Positions 16,108 through 24,725 of a DNA stretch of 64,000 bases are shown here, one piece after another. The number at the start of each line of letters is the position of its first letter. The first letter of the stretch is position 1. The notes below the pieces were generated by a model. It had not been told where the DNA came from. It did no database searches and worked only from the letters and a program-made list of their open reading frames with translations. The translations under genes and the position numbers were made by a program. Origin of the DNA: Arcobacter cloacae (GTDB lineage: Bacteria; Campylobacterota; Campylobacteria; Campylobacterales; Arcobacteraceae); assembly GCF_013201935.1 (NCBI RefSeq), contig NZ_CP053833.1, forward strand, positions 1,302,001-1,366,000. The letters are read 5' to 3'.

Positions 16108-17919
16108 TTAACCAATAATGGCTAATGTTTGTCCTTCATCTACTGCTTGTGCAGGATTTACTAATATTTTTGTAATAACACCTGAAACAGGAGCTGTTAT
16201 ATCAATTTCCATTTTCATAGCTTCAAGGATAATAATTTGTTGATCTTTCTCAACTCTATCACCTTCTTTTACAAGTATTTTCCAAACAGCACCATTTACA
16301 GCAGCTGGAACTTCAGTACCACCTGTTGAAATAGGTGCAGAAGTTGAAGTTGTTGTATTTGAGTTAGCAACAGGAGTTACTTGAATATCTGCGTTACCTT
16401 CTGCGATACTTACATTAAATCTTTGACCATCTACTACAACTGTATAGTTTCCACTTGCATTTGCCATTTTATTCTCTCCTAATTTACAATCTTTATCATT
16501 TTCACAAACAGAATCATTTTTTCTAACATTTAATGGTGATTCACCTTTTAAGAATGCTATTCCTTTTTCATCACAAGCAGCTGCAATAAAAATATTCTCT
16601 TCAGTTGTTTCTATACCTTCTATTTCTAATCTTTGTTTCCACACTGATACTCTTTTTTTCTCATCAGCATCAGCTATATCTAAAGGATTTAAAGTAGTTG
16701 GTTCTAGTTTTAGTTTTTCACTTGCTAGTTTTACAATTTCTGGATCTGCTGGAACTGGTGTTTTACCAAAGTAACCTAAAACCATTTTTCCATAACCAGG
16801 AGCTATTTGTTTCCAAGGACCAAACATTACATTTGCGTAAGCTTGTTGCCAATAAAATTGAGAAACTGGAGTTACAGATGTTCCATATCCACCACGTTCA
16901 ACTACTTCTTGCATAGCTTTTATAACTTCAGGAAATTTATCTAAAGTTCCATTATCTCTCATCATTTGAGTATTAGCAGTTAATGCACCACCTGGCATTG
17001 GAGAGAATGGAATTAAAGGCGATACTTGAGTAGCTTCTGGTGGAATAAAGTAATCTTTTAAGCAATCTTTTAAAACTTCTTCATATTTTAAAATTTTATC
17101 TATTTCTAAACCACCCAAATCAAAGTTTTTACCTTTTACAGCATGCAGCATTGTAAGAATATCAGGTTGAGAAGTTCCACCTGAAACTGGTGATGCAGCT
17201 AAATCAATACCATCAGCTCCTGCTTCTAAAGCAGCCAAGTAACATGATACAGAAACACCAGCAGTTTCATGGGTATGAAGACGAATGTGAGTATCATTAC
17301 CTACTAATCTTCTTGCCATTTGTATTGTTTCATAGATTTTTTGAGGAGATGAAGTCCCTGATGCATCTTTAAAGCAGATTGAGTCATAAGGCAATCCACT
17401 ATCAAGGATATTTCTTAATGTTTTTTCATAAAAAGCAACATCATGAGCTCCAAAACATCCTGGAGGTAAATCCATAAGTGTAACAACCACTTCATGGTTT
17501 AGACCATATTTTTTAATACATTCAGCACTATATTCAAGATTTTGAACATCATTTAATGCATCAAAGTTTCTAATTGTTGTTGTTCCATGTTTTGCAAAGA
17601 GTTTTGCATGTAAGTCGATTAATTCTCTTGAACCCGTATCAAGCATAACTGTATTTATACCACGAGCTAAGGTTTGTAAGTTTGCATCTGGACCTACGAT
17701 TTGTCTAAATCTATCCATCATATCAAATGCGTTTTCTTGTAGATAGAAGAACAATGATTGGAATCTTGCTCCTCCTCCAAATTCAAAGTGATTTATTCCA
17801 GCATCTTTTGCAGCTTCTACAGCTGGAAAAAAATCATTCATTAAAACTCTTCCTCCAAAGACAGATTGGAATCCATCTCTAAAGGTTGTATCCATAATAT
17901 CTATGTACTTTTTAGACAT
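16108..17919 (-). CDS. oadA: Oxaloacetate decarboxylase alpha subunit / PycB-like carboxyltransferase with biotin domain
   Basis: A 603-residue biotin enzyme. Residues 1-300 form the carboxyltransferase barrel (IMDTTFRDGFQS, FKDASGT with the catalytic lysine, LHTHETAG), a helical domain follows, and the last 75 residues are a biotinyl domain with EAMKMEI, lysine being biotinylated. A proline/serine/threonine linker joins them. FRDGFQS and FKDASGT differ from the usual LRDAHQS and LKDMAG, as in the Campylobacter protein named PycB, which also sits by pckA. The oadG and oadB neighbours favour decarboxylase function; pyruvate carboxylation with a separate biotin carboxylase is an alternative. 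Confidence 0.88.
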   Translation of the reverse strand: MSKKYIDIMDTTFRDGFQSVFGGRVLMNDFFPAVEAAKDAGINHFEFGGGARFQSLFFYLQENAFDMMDRFRQIVGPDANLQTLARGINTVMLDTGSRELIDLHAKLFAKHGTTTIRNFDALNDVQNLEYSAECIKKYGLNHEVVVTLMDLPPGCFGAHDVAFYEKTLRNILDSGLPYDSICFKDASGTSSPQKIYETIQMARRLVGNDTHIRLHTHETAGVSVSCYLAALEAGADGIDLAASPVSGGTSQPDILTMLHAVKGKNFDLGGLEIDKILKYEEVLKDCLKDYFIPPEATQVSPLIPFSPMPGGALTANTQMMRDNGTLDKFPEVIKAMQEVVERGGYGTSVTPVSQFYWQQAYANVMFGPWKQIAPGYGKMVLGYFGKTPVPADPEIVKLASEKLKLEPTTLNPLDIADADEKKRVSVWKQRLEIEGIETTEENIFIAAACDEKGIAFLKGESPLNVRKNDSVCENDKDCKLGENKMANASGNYTVVVDGQRFNVSIAEGNADIQVTPVANSNTTTSTSAPISTGGTEVPAAVNGAVWKILVKEGDRVEKDQQIIILEAMKMEIDITAPVSGVITKILVNPAQAVDEGQTLAIIG

Positions 17920-17920
17920 T

Positions 17921-18178
17921 TTAACCCTTTAGATTTTTATGATGTTGCACTGTGGCAACTATTGCAGCTATTTTTGCAGACTCTGATTTTACGTTATGGT
18001 TATGATTACTCATTGGAGGTACATTTACAACTTTTTTCTCTTCTTGTGGAAAAATCTTTGTTAATATTATCCCTTGAGCTTTTAGGATTAGTATCATTAT
18101 TGCTAAAAATGCAAATACTACTCCCATCCCCAAAAACATAAACTTTATTGACTCTTCTATTAAGTTTATCTCTTCCAT
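17921..18178 (-). CDS. oadG: Oxaloacetate decarboxylase gamma subunit
   Basis: An 85-residue protein with one N-terminal membrane helix (FMFLGMGVVFAFLAIMILIL) and a polar histidine-containing tail (SNHNHN) that could bind zinc, as in OadG. It anchors the alpha subunit to the membrane. A GTG at 18199 would add seven residues, but GGAG sits six bases before the ATG at 18178, so that start is preferred. Its stop codon overlaps the AAGGG ribosome-binding site of oadA, and it heads the oad-pckA operon. Confidence 0.85.
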   Translation of the reverse strand: MEEINLIEESIKFMFLGMGVVFAFLAIMILILKAQGIILTKIFPQEEKKVVNVPPMSNHNHNVKSESAKIAAIVATVQHHKNLKG

Positions 18179-18295
18179 ATCATTCTCCACGGTTACCACT
18201 TATAATTATCATCGTAATAATATATAAAAATTGCTTTAGTAATATTTATATTTATATAATAAACTTATTAAATTTTAAAATTTAAATTATAAAAT

Positions 18296-18391
18296 TTATA
18301 GTATTTTTTCACCCACTTCATAAAGGAAATCATCAAGTTTTTTTATTATTTTTAAAACATTATATTTTGTTTGTTTTATTTTTATTGACAT
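18296..18391 (-). CDS. Possible small protein, 31 aa
   Basis: An ATG-started ORF of 31 codons, preceded by AAAAGG at good spacing, encodes a basic N-terminus followed by an amphipathic stretch (LKIIKKLDDFLYEVGEKI). It lies alone upstream of oadG on the same strand. The ribosome-binding site is the main support; in such A/T-rich sequence an ORF this short can be chance. Confidence 0.3.
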   Translation of the reverse strand: MSIKIKQTKYNVLKIIKKLDDFLYEVGEKIL

Positions 18392-18431
18392 TTTTAGCCT
18401 TTTATTTAAATATTTTTAATTTTATAAAAAA

Positions 18432-18490
18432 ATGAAATAAAACTTGAAAAATATTTCATTTTGTAATATAATTACAAATAAATATTTCAT
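18432..18490 (+). promoter_or_regulatory. Promoter and operator of the S24 repressor gene
   Basis: TTGAAA (18444-18449) and TATAAT (18467-18472) are 17 bases apart. The -10 box lies inside a perfect inverted repeat, 8+3+8 bases at 18460-18478. Around it are three copies of an 8-base box: ATGAAATA at 18432-18439 and TATTTCAT at 18452-18459 and 18483-18490. The arrangement suggests a repressor that blocks its own promoter. Confidence 0.7.
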
Positions 18491-18503
18491 AAAGGGTGTT
18501 TTT

Positions 18504-19160
18504 ATGTTAATTGTTGATGAAATAATTGAAAAATTAAAAGATATTATAAGTGCAGATGGAAAGTATGGAAGAGTATTTGATAAAGATGTTGCAAAATCTC
18601 TAGAATTAAGTCAAGCAAATTTTGCAACAATGAAAAACAGAGGAAAAATTCCTTATTCAAATATTTTAAATTTTTGTGCAAAGAAAAAGATTTCTATAAA
18701 TTGGTTACTCTACAATCAAAACCCTGGTTCTTTAGTTGATACAACAGATAAATATTGGATTAAATATTACCCATCTGTTAGTGTAAGTGCAGGTGGAGGA
18801 GCTTATGAAAATGAAGACAAATATGAATCTTTAGAAATACCAGAATATTTTGTAGATATGTTAGGAGGAAAAGATAATTTAAAAAATATTGATGCTATAA
18901 ATGTAGTAGGGGATTCTATGGAACCAACTTTATGTAGTGATAATATAATTTTTGTTGATAAAACAAAAAAAGATGTTTCAAGAGATGGTATATATGCATT
19001 TACAACAACTCATGGATTATTTGTAAAAAGAATTCAAAGACGTGTTGATGGAAAACTAGATATTATTTCTGATAATAAAGATTATCCTGTTCAAATTTTA
19101 AGCAAAAAAGATTTGATTATTTTAGGAAAAGTTATAAGCTCTTTTGGACTAGTTTACTAG
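18504..19160 (+). CDS. S24/LexA-type CI-like repressor
   Basis: A 218-residue transcription regulator. Residues 10-75 form a phage CI-type helix-turn-helix (DVAKSLELSQANFATMKNRG). Residues 90-218 are an S24 peptidase domain with an Ala-Gly site at 96-97 (SVSAGGG), catalytic Ser138 (VVGDSMEP) and Lys175 (GLFVKRI), so self-cleavage after RecA activation is plausible. A TTG start at 18444 is possible on paper, but that TTG is the -35 box; AAAGGG lies before the ATG at 18504. No phage genes adjoin it, so it may be a domesticated or stress-response regulator. Confidence 0.88.
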   Translation: MLIVDEIIEKLKDIISADGKYGRVFDKDVAKSLELSQANFATMKNRGKIPYSNILNFCAKKKISINWLLYNQNPGSLVDTTDKYWIKYYPSVSVSAGGGAYENEDKYESLEIPEYFVDMLGGKDNLKNIDAINVVGDSMEPTLCSDNIIFVDKTKKDVSRDGIYAFTTTHGLFVKRIQRRVDGKLDIISDNKDYPVQILSKKDLIILGKVISSFGLVY

Positions 19161-20155
19161 TTAAAAAGAGTTAATACTTTTTCTGTTCTCATAAGATATT
19201 CTAATATATCTTTATAATTAAAACCTATTATATATACACCATTAAACTTGATGTTTTTTAATAAAGGTTTTAATTCCTCAAGATTTGAAATAATTAATGT
19301 ATCTTTATTTGATATATTTATATCTGAACTTGCAATAAAAATAGTTTTTGCATATTTAAACTTATTTTTAATATAAATTATTTCGTTTTCATATAAAACA
19401 TCATGATTTTGGCAAATTATAAATTTATCACTTTTACCAAATTCAACAATATTAATATTTCTATCTAAAAATATAGCTTTCATATTATTGAAAGATTTTA
19501 ATTTAGATAAATCTAAATTTTCATTTAAAAATGTAAAAACTCTTAAAAAATCTTCTAAATATAGACTTGAGATTTTTATTCTTGAATAATATATATTCTT
19601 ATATGAAAAAGTTGTCTCAAATAAAGAATGTTCTATCAAATTATTAATTTCTTCTAGTTGTATAGTTTCATCAAAATCTATGCTTTTGGGATAGATTTTA
19701 TTTAAAATTGTTTCATTATGAGAAATTAAAATATCATTATCTTCAATATTATCTAAATATTTAAAGAATCCGTCTAGAGAATTTGGAATTAATTTTATAT
19801 GTTTATAGAAACTATTCGTATAGATTTTTAATAAATCATAAGTTGATTTTTTACAATAATATGCTTTTAAATTTTTAGTAGAAAGTTTAAATCTAATTAA
19901 TTTTATAATTGTTAAATCTATATTATTTACCTTTATCCAAGCTATTTCATTATCTATTATTGGATAATTTTCTTCAATTATTATTGCAAAGGCTCCATTT
20001 TTTATTGCAAGTTCTATATCATCAAGATTCTTTGTGATAAATAAATCACCTTCTTTAACTCTATTTACTTTTGTTTTAATTGAATATATAAAAGAGATTG
20101 ATGGAGAGTTTAATAAACTTCCATCAACAATATCTAAAATAGATGAGATTTGCAC
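19157..20155 (-). CDS. MurF-like protein lacking the ATP-binding motif
   Basis: A 332-residue protein. The first 80 residues resemble the N-terminal domain of Mur ligases (VNRVKEGDLFI, then AIKNGAFAIIIEE). Where MurE/MurF have the GTNGKTT loop there is only YYCKKSTYDLL, so ligase activity is unlikely. The rest is rich in Ile, Leu, Asn and Lys with no recognised fold. It starts at a GTG overlapping the metG stop by one base. The gene next to metG in Campylobacter is, from memory, similar. Function unknown; it may regulate or bind a cell-wall precursor, but this is only a guess. Confidence 0.65.
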   Translation of the reverse strand: MQISSILDIVDGSLLNSPSISFIYSIKTKVNRVKEGDLFITKNLDDIELAIKNGAFAIIIEENYPIIDNEIAWIKVNNIDLTIIKLIRFKLSTKNLKAYYCKKSTYDLLKIYTNSFYKHIKLIPNSLDGFFKYLDNIEDNDILISHNETILNKIYPKSIDFDETIQLEEINNLIEHSLFETTFSYKNIYYSRIKISSLYLEDFLRVFTFLNENLDLSKLKSFNNMKAIFLDRNINIVEFGKSDKFIICQNHDVLYENEIIYIKNKFKYAKTIFIASSDINISNKDTLIISNLEELKPLLKNIKFNGVYIIGFNYKDILEYLMRTEKVLTLFN

Positions 20156-22104
20156 TAGCTTATTTTTGTCCCTGATTTTTTAGGAGCTTCTGGTCTTAAT
20201 AGTGATAAACCATTTTCATCACGAGCTGCCATCAACATACCTTCACTTAACATTCCCATTAGTTTTGCAGGTTTTAAATTTGCAACTACACAAGCTTGAG
20301 TTCCAACTAATTCTTCTGCAGAATAATACTCTTTAATTCCAGCAAGAATTTGTCTATTTCTTCCTTCTCCTAAATCAACTTGTAATTTTAGAAGTTTTGC
20401 AGATTTTGGAACTTCGACTGCTTCAACGATAGTTCCAATTTTTAATGTAGTTTGAAAGAATTGATCAATTGTAATTAAATTATCATCTTCAATCTTTTCT
20501 TCTTTTTGAGTTTTAACTTCACATTCCGTTTTTGTTTCATCCAAACTTGCAGGTTGAGCTAATAAAACTTCTTCAATTCTTGGAAATAGTTGTTCAACTT
20601 TTGTAATAATTGTATCTTTTAATAACTCTTTATTTTTTATTAATTTATTAAAAGTTTCAGTATTAATATTCATACCTAAAGATTGAGCAATTATTTTAAT
20701 TTTTTCAGGCATTACAGAATCTAAAAGTAGGGCAACTTTTGCCATAATATTTGTAATTAATGCTACTAAAGCCATAGCTTCAGAAGTTTTTCCATCTTTC
20801 ATTAAATTCCATGGTTCATAATCATTTATTGCTTTATTTGCGATTGTTAAAACTTTCCAAATCTCTTCAAGATATCTATTTATTTGCATATTATAAAGAT
20901 AGTTTTCTAATCCATCTAAAATAGTTTGAACTTCATCTAACTCTTTTTTGTGGAATTTTTCAACATCAACTGAACTTACTTTATAGTCAAAATATTTTCC
21001 ACTCATTCCAGAAATTCTATTTAATAAATTTCCTAAATCATTTCCTAAATCAGAATTAATTCTATCTATTAAAGCTTTTTGTGAAAAATCTCCATCTTGA
21101 CCAAAAGGAACTTCTCTTAACATAAAATATCTAAATGCATCTAAACCATAAGCATCTGCTACTTCTTTTGGATTAACAACATTTCCTTTTGATTTTGACA
21201 TTTTTTCACCATCCCTTGTCCACCATCCATGAGCAGCAATATGTTTTGGTAATGGTAAATCTAAAGACATTAAAAATGCAGGCCAATAAATGGCATGGAA
21301 TCTTAAAATATCTTTTCCAACCAATTGAACATTCGCTGGCCAAAAATTCATATTTTTGTCATCAGTACCGTACCCAAGAGCAGTTATATAGTTCATTAAA
21401 GCATCTAGCCAAACATACATAACATGTTTTGGTTCATTCATACTTTCAGGTAATTTAACACCCCAATCAAAAGAAGTTCTTGAAATTGATAAATCTTTTA
21501 ATCCACCTTTTACAAAATTTACTATTTCATTTTTTTTGCTTCTTGGTAATATACAATCTTCATTTTCTTCATACCACTTAAGGAGTTTTTCTTCATATTT
21601 AGATAATTTAAAGAAATAACTCTCTTCTTTTACAATATTAGTAGCTCTTCCACATTCAGGGCAAAATTGTTCATCTACAAGTTGTTTTTCAGTAAAAAAT
21701 GTCTCACATGGAACACAATAAAAACCTTCATATTCCCCTTTATAAATGTCACCTTTTTCATACATTGTTTCAAAAGCTTTTTGAACACCTGTTTTATGTT
21801 CTTCATCAGTAGTTCTTATAAATTTGTCATATGTTATATCAAAATCATCCCATAAAGTTCTAAATTTACCAGAAATTTCATCTGCATACTCTTTTGCTGT
21901 TTTACCTTTAGCTTCTGCACTTTGAGAAATTTTTTGACCATGCTCATCTGTTCCTGTCAAAAAATAAGTATTATGTCCCATAAGTCTAGAGTATCTTGCT
22001 AGCATATCTGCAATAATTGTGGTGTAAGCATGACCGATATGAGCTACATCATTTACATAATAAATTGGGGTTGTGATATAAACATTTTTACAAGATTCTT
22101 GCAT
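20155..22104 (-). CDS. metG: Methionyl-tRNA synthetase
   Basis: A 649-residue class I synthetase that charges tRNA-Met. It has the HIGH motif (AHIGHAYTT, residues near 22), a four-cysteine zinc knuckle (CVPC ... CPECG), the KMSKS loop (GEKMSKSKGN), an anticodon-binding helical domain, and a C-terminal tRNA-binding OB domain from about residue 545. A GAGG motif precedes the ATG. It is in a minus-strand run with fbp and mobB upstream. The substrate initiator tRNA is also in this window. Confidence 0.97.
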   Translation of the reverse strand: MQESCKNVYITTPIYYVNDVAHIGHAYTTIIADMLARYSRLMGHNTYFLTGTDEHGQKISQSAEAKGKTAKEYADEISGKFRTLWDDFDITYDKFIRTTDEEHKTGVQKAFETMYEKGDIYKGEYEGFYCVPCETFFTEKQLVDEQFCPECGRATNIVKEESYFFKLSKYEEKLLKWYEENEDCILPRSKKNEIVNFVKGGLKDLSISRTSFDWGVKLPESMNEPKHVMYVWLDALMNYITALGYGTDDKNMNFWPANVQLVGKDILRFHAIYWPAFLMSLDLPLPKHIAAHGWWTRDGEKMSKSKGNVVNPKEVADAYGLDAFRYFMLREVPFGQDGDFSQKALIDRINSDLGNDLGNLLNRISGMSGKYFDYKVSSVDVEKFHKKELDEVQTILDGLENYLYNMQINRYLEEIWKVLTIANKAINDYEPWNLMKDGKTSEAMALVALITNIMAKVALLLDSVMPEKIKIIAQSLGMNINTETFNKLIKNKELLKDTIITKVEQLFPRIEEVLLAQPASLDETKTECEVKTQKEEKIEDDNLITIDQFFQTTLKIGTIVEAVEVPKSAKLLKLQVDLGEGRNRQILAGIKEYYSAEELVGTQACVVANLKPAKLMGMLSEGMLMAARDENGLSLLRPEAPKKSGTKIS

Positions 22105-22118
22105 TTTTACCTCTTTTT

Positions 22119-22325
22119 TTAAAATTCAAATCCACCGCCAGAACCTTTATTCATAGATTCATATACGGCAATAACATATTTTTTTCTTAATTCACATTCA
22201 AAAAATACACTACAAGGAGTGCATGATTTTAAATTATTAGATTCTTGACAATTTTTCAATTCAACTAGCATTTTTTCTAGTTTTATATCCCATTCATCAA
22301 TAACTATATCTTCGTGATTAGCCAT
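22119..22325 (-). CDS. Small cysteine-containing protein, 68 aa
   Basis: A short soluble protein with four cysteines (CQES, SCTPC, FECEL) in its centre and a glycine-rich end (GSGGGFEF). The cysteine spacing could bind a metal, but I recognise no family. Its ATG overlaps the last eight bases of fbp and has no ribosome-binding site of its own, so it relies on coupling. A small gene at this place between fbp and metG is, from memory, also present in Campylobacter. Confidence 0.72.
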   Translation of the reverse strand: MANHEDIVIDEWDIKLEKMLVELKNCQESNNLKSCTPCSVFFECELRKKYVIAVYESMNKGSGGGFEF

Positions 22326-23160
22326 TTTTTTTGTAAACTTCTAAAACTCTTTTTATTTCACTATTTGAACCAAAAAAACATGGTGTTGTATCGTGAATAT
22401 GAGTAGTTGGAACTTCTAAAACTCTTTTAAATCCATCAACTGCACCACCACCAGCTTTTTCATAAGTTAAAGCAAAAGGGAAAACTTCAAATAGTTGTCT
22501 TAATTTTCCTTTTGGTTTATCACTAGTTCCAGGATATGAAAATAATCCTCCACCTTTTAGTAATATTTGATGAAGATCTGGAACCATACCACCTGAATAT
22601 CTTAATCTATAACCATCATTAAAAATATCATCAATTAATTGTTTATGAAAAGGAGCCCAACAGTTTTGTGTTGAACCAGGTGCATTTAATTTACCTTTTT
22701 CATTTAGTTTGATATTTTGAATAAATTTAAATTCATTATTTAAAAGTCTATACATTTTTACATCATCAGTTGTAACAACCATTTCAACTCTTGGACCAAA
22801 TACAACATAAACAGAAGCAACTATATTTTGTGCATTAAATTCATTTTCATAAATACCAAAAATAGAACCAACTGATAAGTTTACATCAACTAAAGATGAA
22901 CCATCAAGAGGGTCATAAGCTATCAAATATTTACCATTTTCATGTAAATTTATAATAGCTTCTTGCTCTTCACTAACAATTGCTTTGATTGTTGGAACTT
23001 TTTTGAAAATTTCTTCAATGATTTCGTCACTTGCAATATCAAGTTTTAACTGAGTATCACCAGTTGAATTTTCATGGTTACTTTTTCCTGTATCACCAGT
23101 TTGGATTAAATCTCTTATTTTAATTGCTGATTCTTCAATTGCTTTAATTATTTCTTGCAT
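22318..23160 (-). CDS. fbp: Fructose-1,6-bisphosphatase class I
   Basis: A 280-residue gluconeogenic enzyme that releases phosphate from fructose 1,6-bisphosphate. The metal site [13 protein letters not shown], an upstream [15 protein letters not shown] and the [14 protein letters not shown] segment are clear. An alternative ATG at 23178 adds six residues, but the 23160 start ([11 protein letters not shown]) matches relatives and lies two bases from the mobB stop. Shorter than the E. coli enzyme (332), as in Campylobacter. It works with pckA in this window. Confidence 0.93.
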   Translation of the reverse strand: MQEIIKAIEESAIKIRDLIQTGDTGKSNHENSTGDTQLKLDIASDEIIEEIFKKVPTIKAIVSEEQEAIINLHENGKYLIAYDPLDGSSLVDVNLSVGSIFGIYENEFNAQNIVASVYVVFGPRVEMVVTTDDVKMYRLLNNEFKFIQNIKLNEKGKLNAPGSTQNCWAPFHKQLIDDIFNDGYRLRYSGGMVPDLHQILLKGGGLFSYPGTSDKPKGKLRQLFEVFPFALTYEKAGGGAVDGFKRVLEVPTTHIHDTTPCFFGSNSEIKRVLEVYKKNG

Positions 23161-23161
23161 T

Positions 23162-23659
23162 TTAAACTCTTTTTGCATTTTTATTTATCCATTGAATTAA
23201 TTCTTCTGGACTATTTAAATCTAACTTTTCAATATTATTTGGAATATCATTTTTATTAATAGTTTCATCACAAGCAATGGCATTTGTAACGCCAAAATAA
23301 CTCTCATCTAATCTATCTCTAAAAATAGAAATTCTAGGTAATTGTAATGTTTTTAATCCTTCAACTAATAAATAATCAAAATCTTCAAATAGATTTATTA
23401 ATTCATCTATTGTTGACGTACTTTTTTTAAATATTGTTGTTTTATTAGGACTTACTACTGCCACATTGGCACCTGTTTGAGAGAATTTAAAAGAGTCTTT
23501 TCCTTCTCTATCAAAATTAGCTTTATCTTTTGGGTCGTGTTTTACAATACATACTTTAAAACCTTGATCTTGTAAAATACTAGACACTTTAACAATAGCT
23601 GTTGTCTTACCACTATTTGATGGACCAGAGAAGGCCACTATTAATCTTTTTTTATTCAT
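23162..23659 (-). CDS. mobB: Molybdopterin-guanine dinucleotide biosynthesis protein MobB
   Basis: A 165-residue GTP-binding protein. The P-loop is [15 protein letters not shown], followed by VCIVKHDPK and a DYLLVEGLK strand, all typical of MobB, which assists attachment of GMP to molybdopterin. A TTG at 23677 gives six more residues, but the ATG at 23659 puts the P-loop at the normal distance from the start. It is the first gene of the mobB-fbp-metG run and goes with the mod operon at 42.8-46.3 kb in molybdenum cofactor supply. Confidence 0.9.
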   Translation of the reverse strand: MNKKRLIVAFSGPSNSGKTTAIVKVSSILQDQGFKVCIVKHDPKDKANFDREGKDSFKFSQTGANVAVVSPNKTTIFKKSTSTIDELINLFEDFDYLLVEGLKTLQLPRISIFRDRLDESYFGVTNAIACDETINKNDIPNNIEKLDLNSPEELIQWINKNAKRV

Positions 23660-23723
23660 AAGTCGGATTTTATCCAAATGATTGTTAAATTAAATTTAGT
23701 TTCTGTAAAGATATACTACTTAA

Positions 23724-24104
23724 TTAATTGTTAATTATTTGTGTTTTTTTAAAATCCGGATAAAAATATGCACTAAAAGGTATAAAAACGAGAAGAGTAA
23801 TCCAAAATAATTTATTATTTTTATTTTTAAAAGTATTTTTTAAAATAGATATAAAAGAGTAAATCCAGATTATTATATAATTTAATATAAATATAATCAT
23901 GAAAATAGATAGTTCAAAATAAAATAGAAGTGCTAATGAAACGAAACTTAATATTATTTGAAAAATTAAAAATTTTGGTTTATATTTTTCTCTAGTATCT
24001 ATGTATCCAGAATTTATAATATTAGAATAAGTAACATCTGCGGATTTCTTTCTTAAGCTACTTGTTAGTTTACCATTTATTTTTATTCTTTGTTTTTTAT
24101 TCAT
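23724..24104 (-). CDS. Hypothetical membrane protein, 126 aa
   Basis: A small inner-membrane protein with a basic cytoplasmic N-terminus (residues 1-45) and three hydrophobic helices in the remainder, among them LLFYFELSIFMIIFILNYIIIW-like residues and LFWITLLVFIPFSAYFY. It is very A/T rich. No family recognised. It is transcribed alone, divergent from the lipoprotein gene. Confidence 0.62.
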   Translation of the reverse strand: MNKKQRIKINGKLTSSLRKKSADVTYSNIINSGYIDTREKYKPKFLIFQIILSFVSLALLFYFELSIFMIIFILNYIIIWIYSFISILKNTFKNKNNKLFWITLLVFIPFSAYFYPDFKKTQIINN

Positions 24105-24221
24105 TACTTTTTCTTATTACTCTATGTTGTTATCTTAATGCTATCATTTTTTTAATAATTTTTTATTAAATTAATAATAAAAATAATAAAATTTTTTTAA
24201 AAGGGTAAAAACTGTACAATA

Positions 24222-24227
24222 TATAAT
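24222..24227 (+). promoter_or_regulatory. Probable -10 box for the lipoprotein gene
   Basis: TATAAT 18 bases before the GTG start, with AAAAGGG and T-tracts further up. No -35 box is evident. AGGAG lies seven bases before the GTG. Confidence 0.45.
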
Positions 24228-24245
24228 TAATTAATAGGAGAAATC

Positions 24246-24725
24246 GTGTTTAAAAATATATTTTTATTGTTATTATTATTTTTTTTTACTTCGTGTAGTG
24301 ATAAAAATAGTGCATTTAGGTATTTTGATAAAGAAGATATGGAAACAAATAGTGTTCAATTTACAAAAAAAAGCGATATATTAAAAAATAATGAAGTTGA
24401 AATTATATTTATTTCTACGTATTTAAATAGAGTTGATGATAAATTTATTGATAATGAAAATGAGATTTTTTTAGTTTCACTGTTTTTTACTAATGTTGAA
24501 GAACAAGATATAAGTAAAAATGGTTATAAATTTTTGCTTAATAAAAAAGAAGCTAACTTGGTAGAGAAAATTGAAAAAAATGATGAAAGATATAAAAATT
24601 TGATGATGAAGAACCATTGGGGAAATTATTATCTTGTAAAATTTGATGCTGTTAATGGGATAAAATTATCTTTAGAATTATTTGATTCAAAATCTAGTAA
24701 GGGTTTACTAAACTTTGAAAAATAG
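24246..24725 (+). CDS. Putative lipoprotein, 159 aa
   Basis: Starts with GTG after a clear AGGAG. A hydrophobic stretch (FLLLLLFFFTSC) ends in a lipobox with Cys17, so the protein should be lipidated and membrane-anchored. The mature part is acidic and lysine-rich with no known domain. Its last 32 bases overlap the 3' end of the convergent slt gene. A gene of similar kind occupies this place in Campylobacter, as far as I recall. Confidence 0.75.
   Translation: MFKNIFLLLLLFFFTSCSDKNSAFRYFDKEDMETNSVQFTKKSDILKNNEVEIIFISTYLNRVDDKFIDNENEIFLVSLFFTNVEEQDISKNGYKFLLNKKEANLVEKIEKNDERYKNLMMKNHWGNYYLVKFDAVNGIKLSLELFDSKSSKGLLNFEK

Larger units (their letters stand above)
18179..18503. other. Intergenic region between oadG and the S24 repressor
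   Basis: About 325 bases, very A/T rich. The left part should carry the oadG promoter, but I cannot place it. The middle holds a possible 31-codon minus-strand ORF, and the right end holds the repressor promoter and operator, both listed separately. I see no RNA gene here. Confidence 0.6.

Noticed and set aside
16698-17372. Plus-strand ORFs opposite oadA
   Set aside because: Low-complexity antisense frames rich in Leu and Gln, inside a gene with full domain support.
18444-18503. TTG start 20 residues upstream for the S24 repressor
   Set aside because: The TTG is the -35 box, the added residues are low complexity, and AAAGGG precedes the ATG at 18504.
18444-19160. Prophage remnant around the CI-like repressor
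   Set aside because: Flanking genes are core metabolism and metG, with no integrase, att repeats or other phage genes.
24105-24245. Possible RNA gene in the gap before the lipoprotein gene
   Set aside because: The sequence is uniformly A/T rich with no stable hairpin; only a -10 box could be supported.
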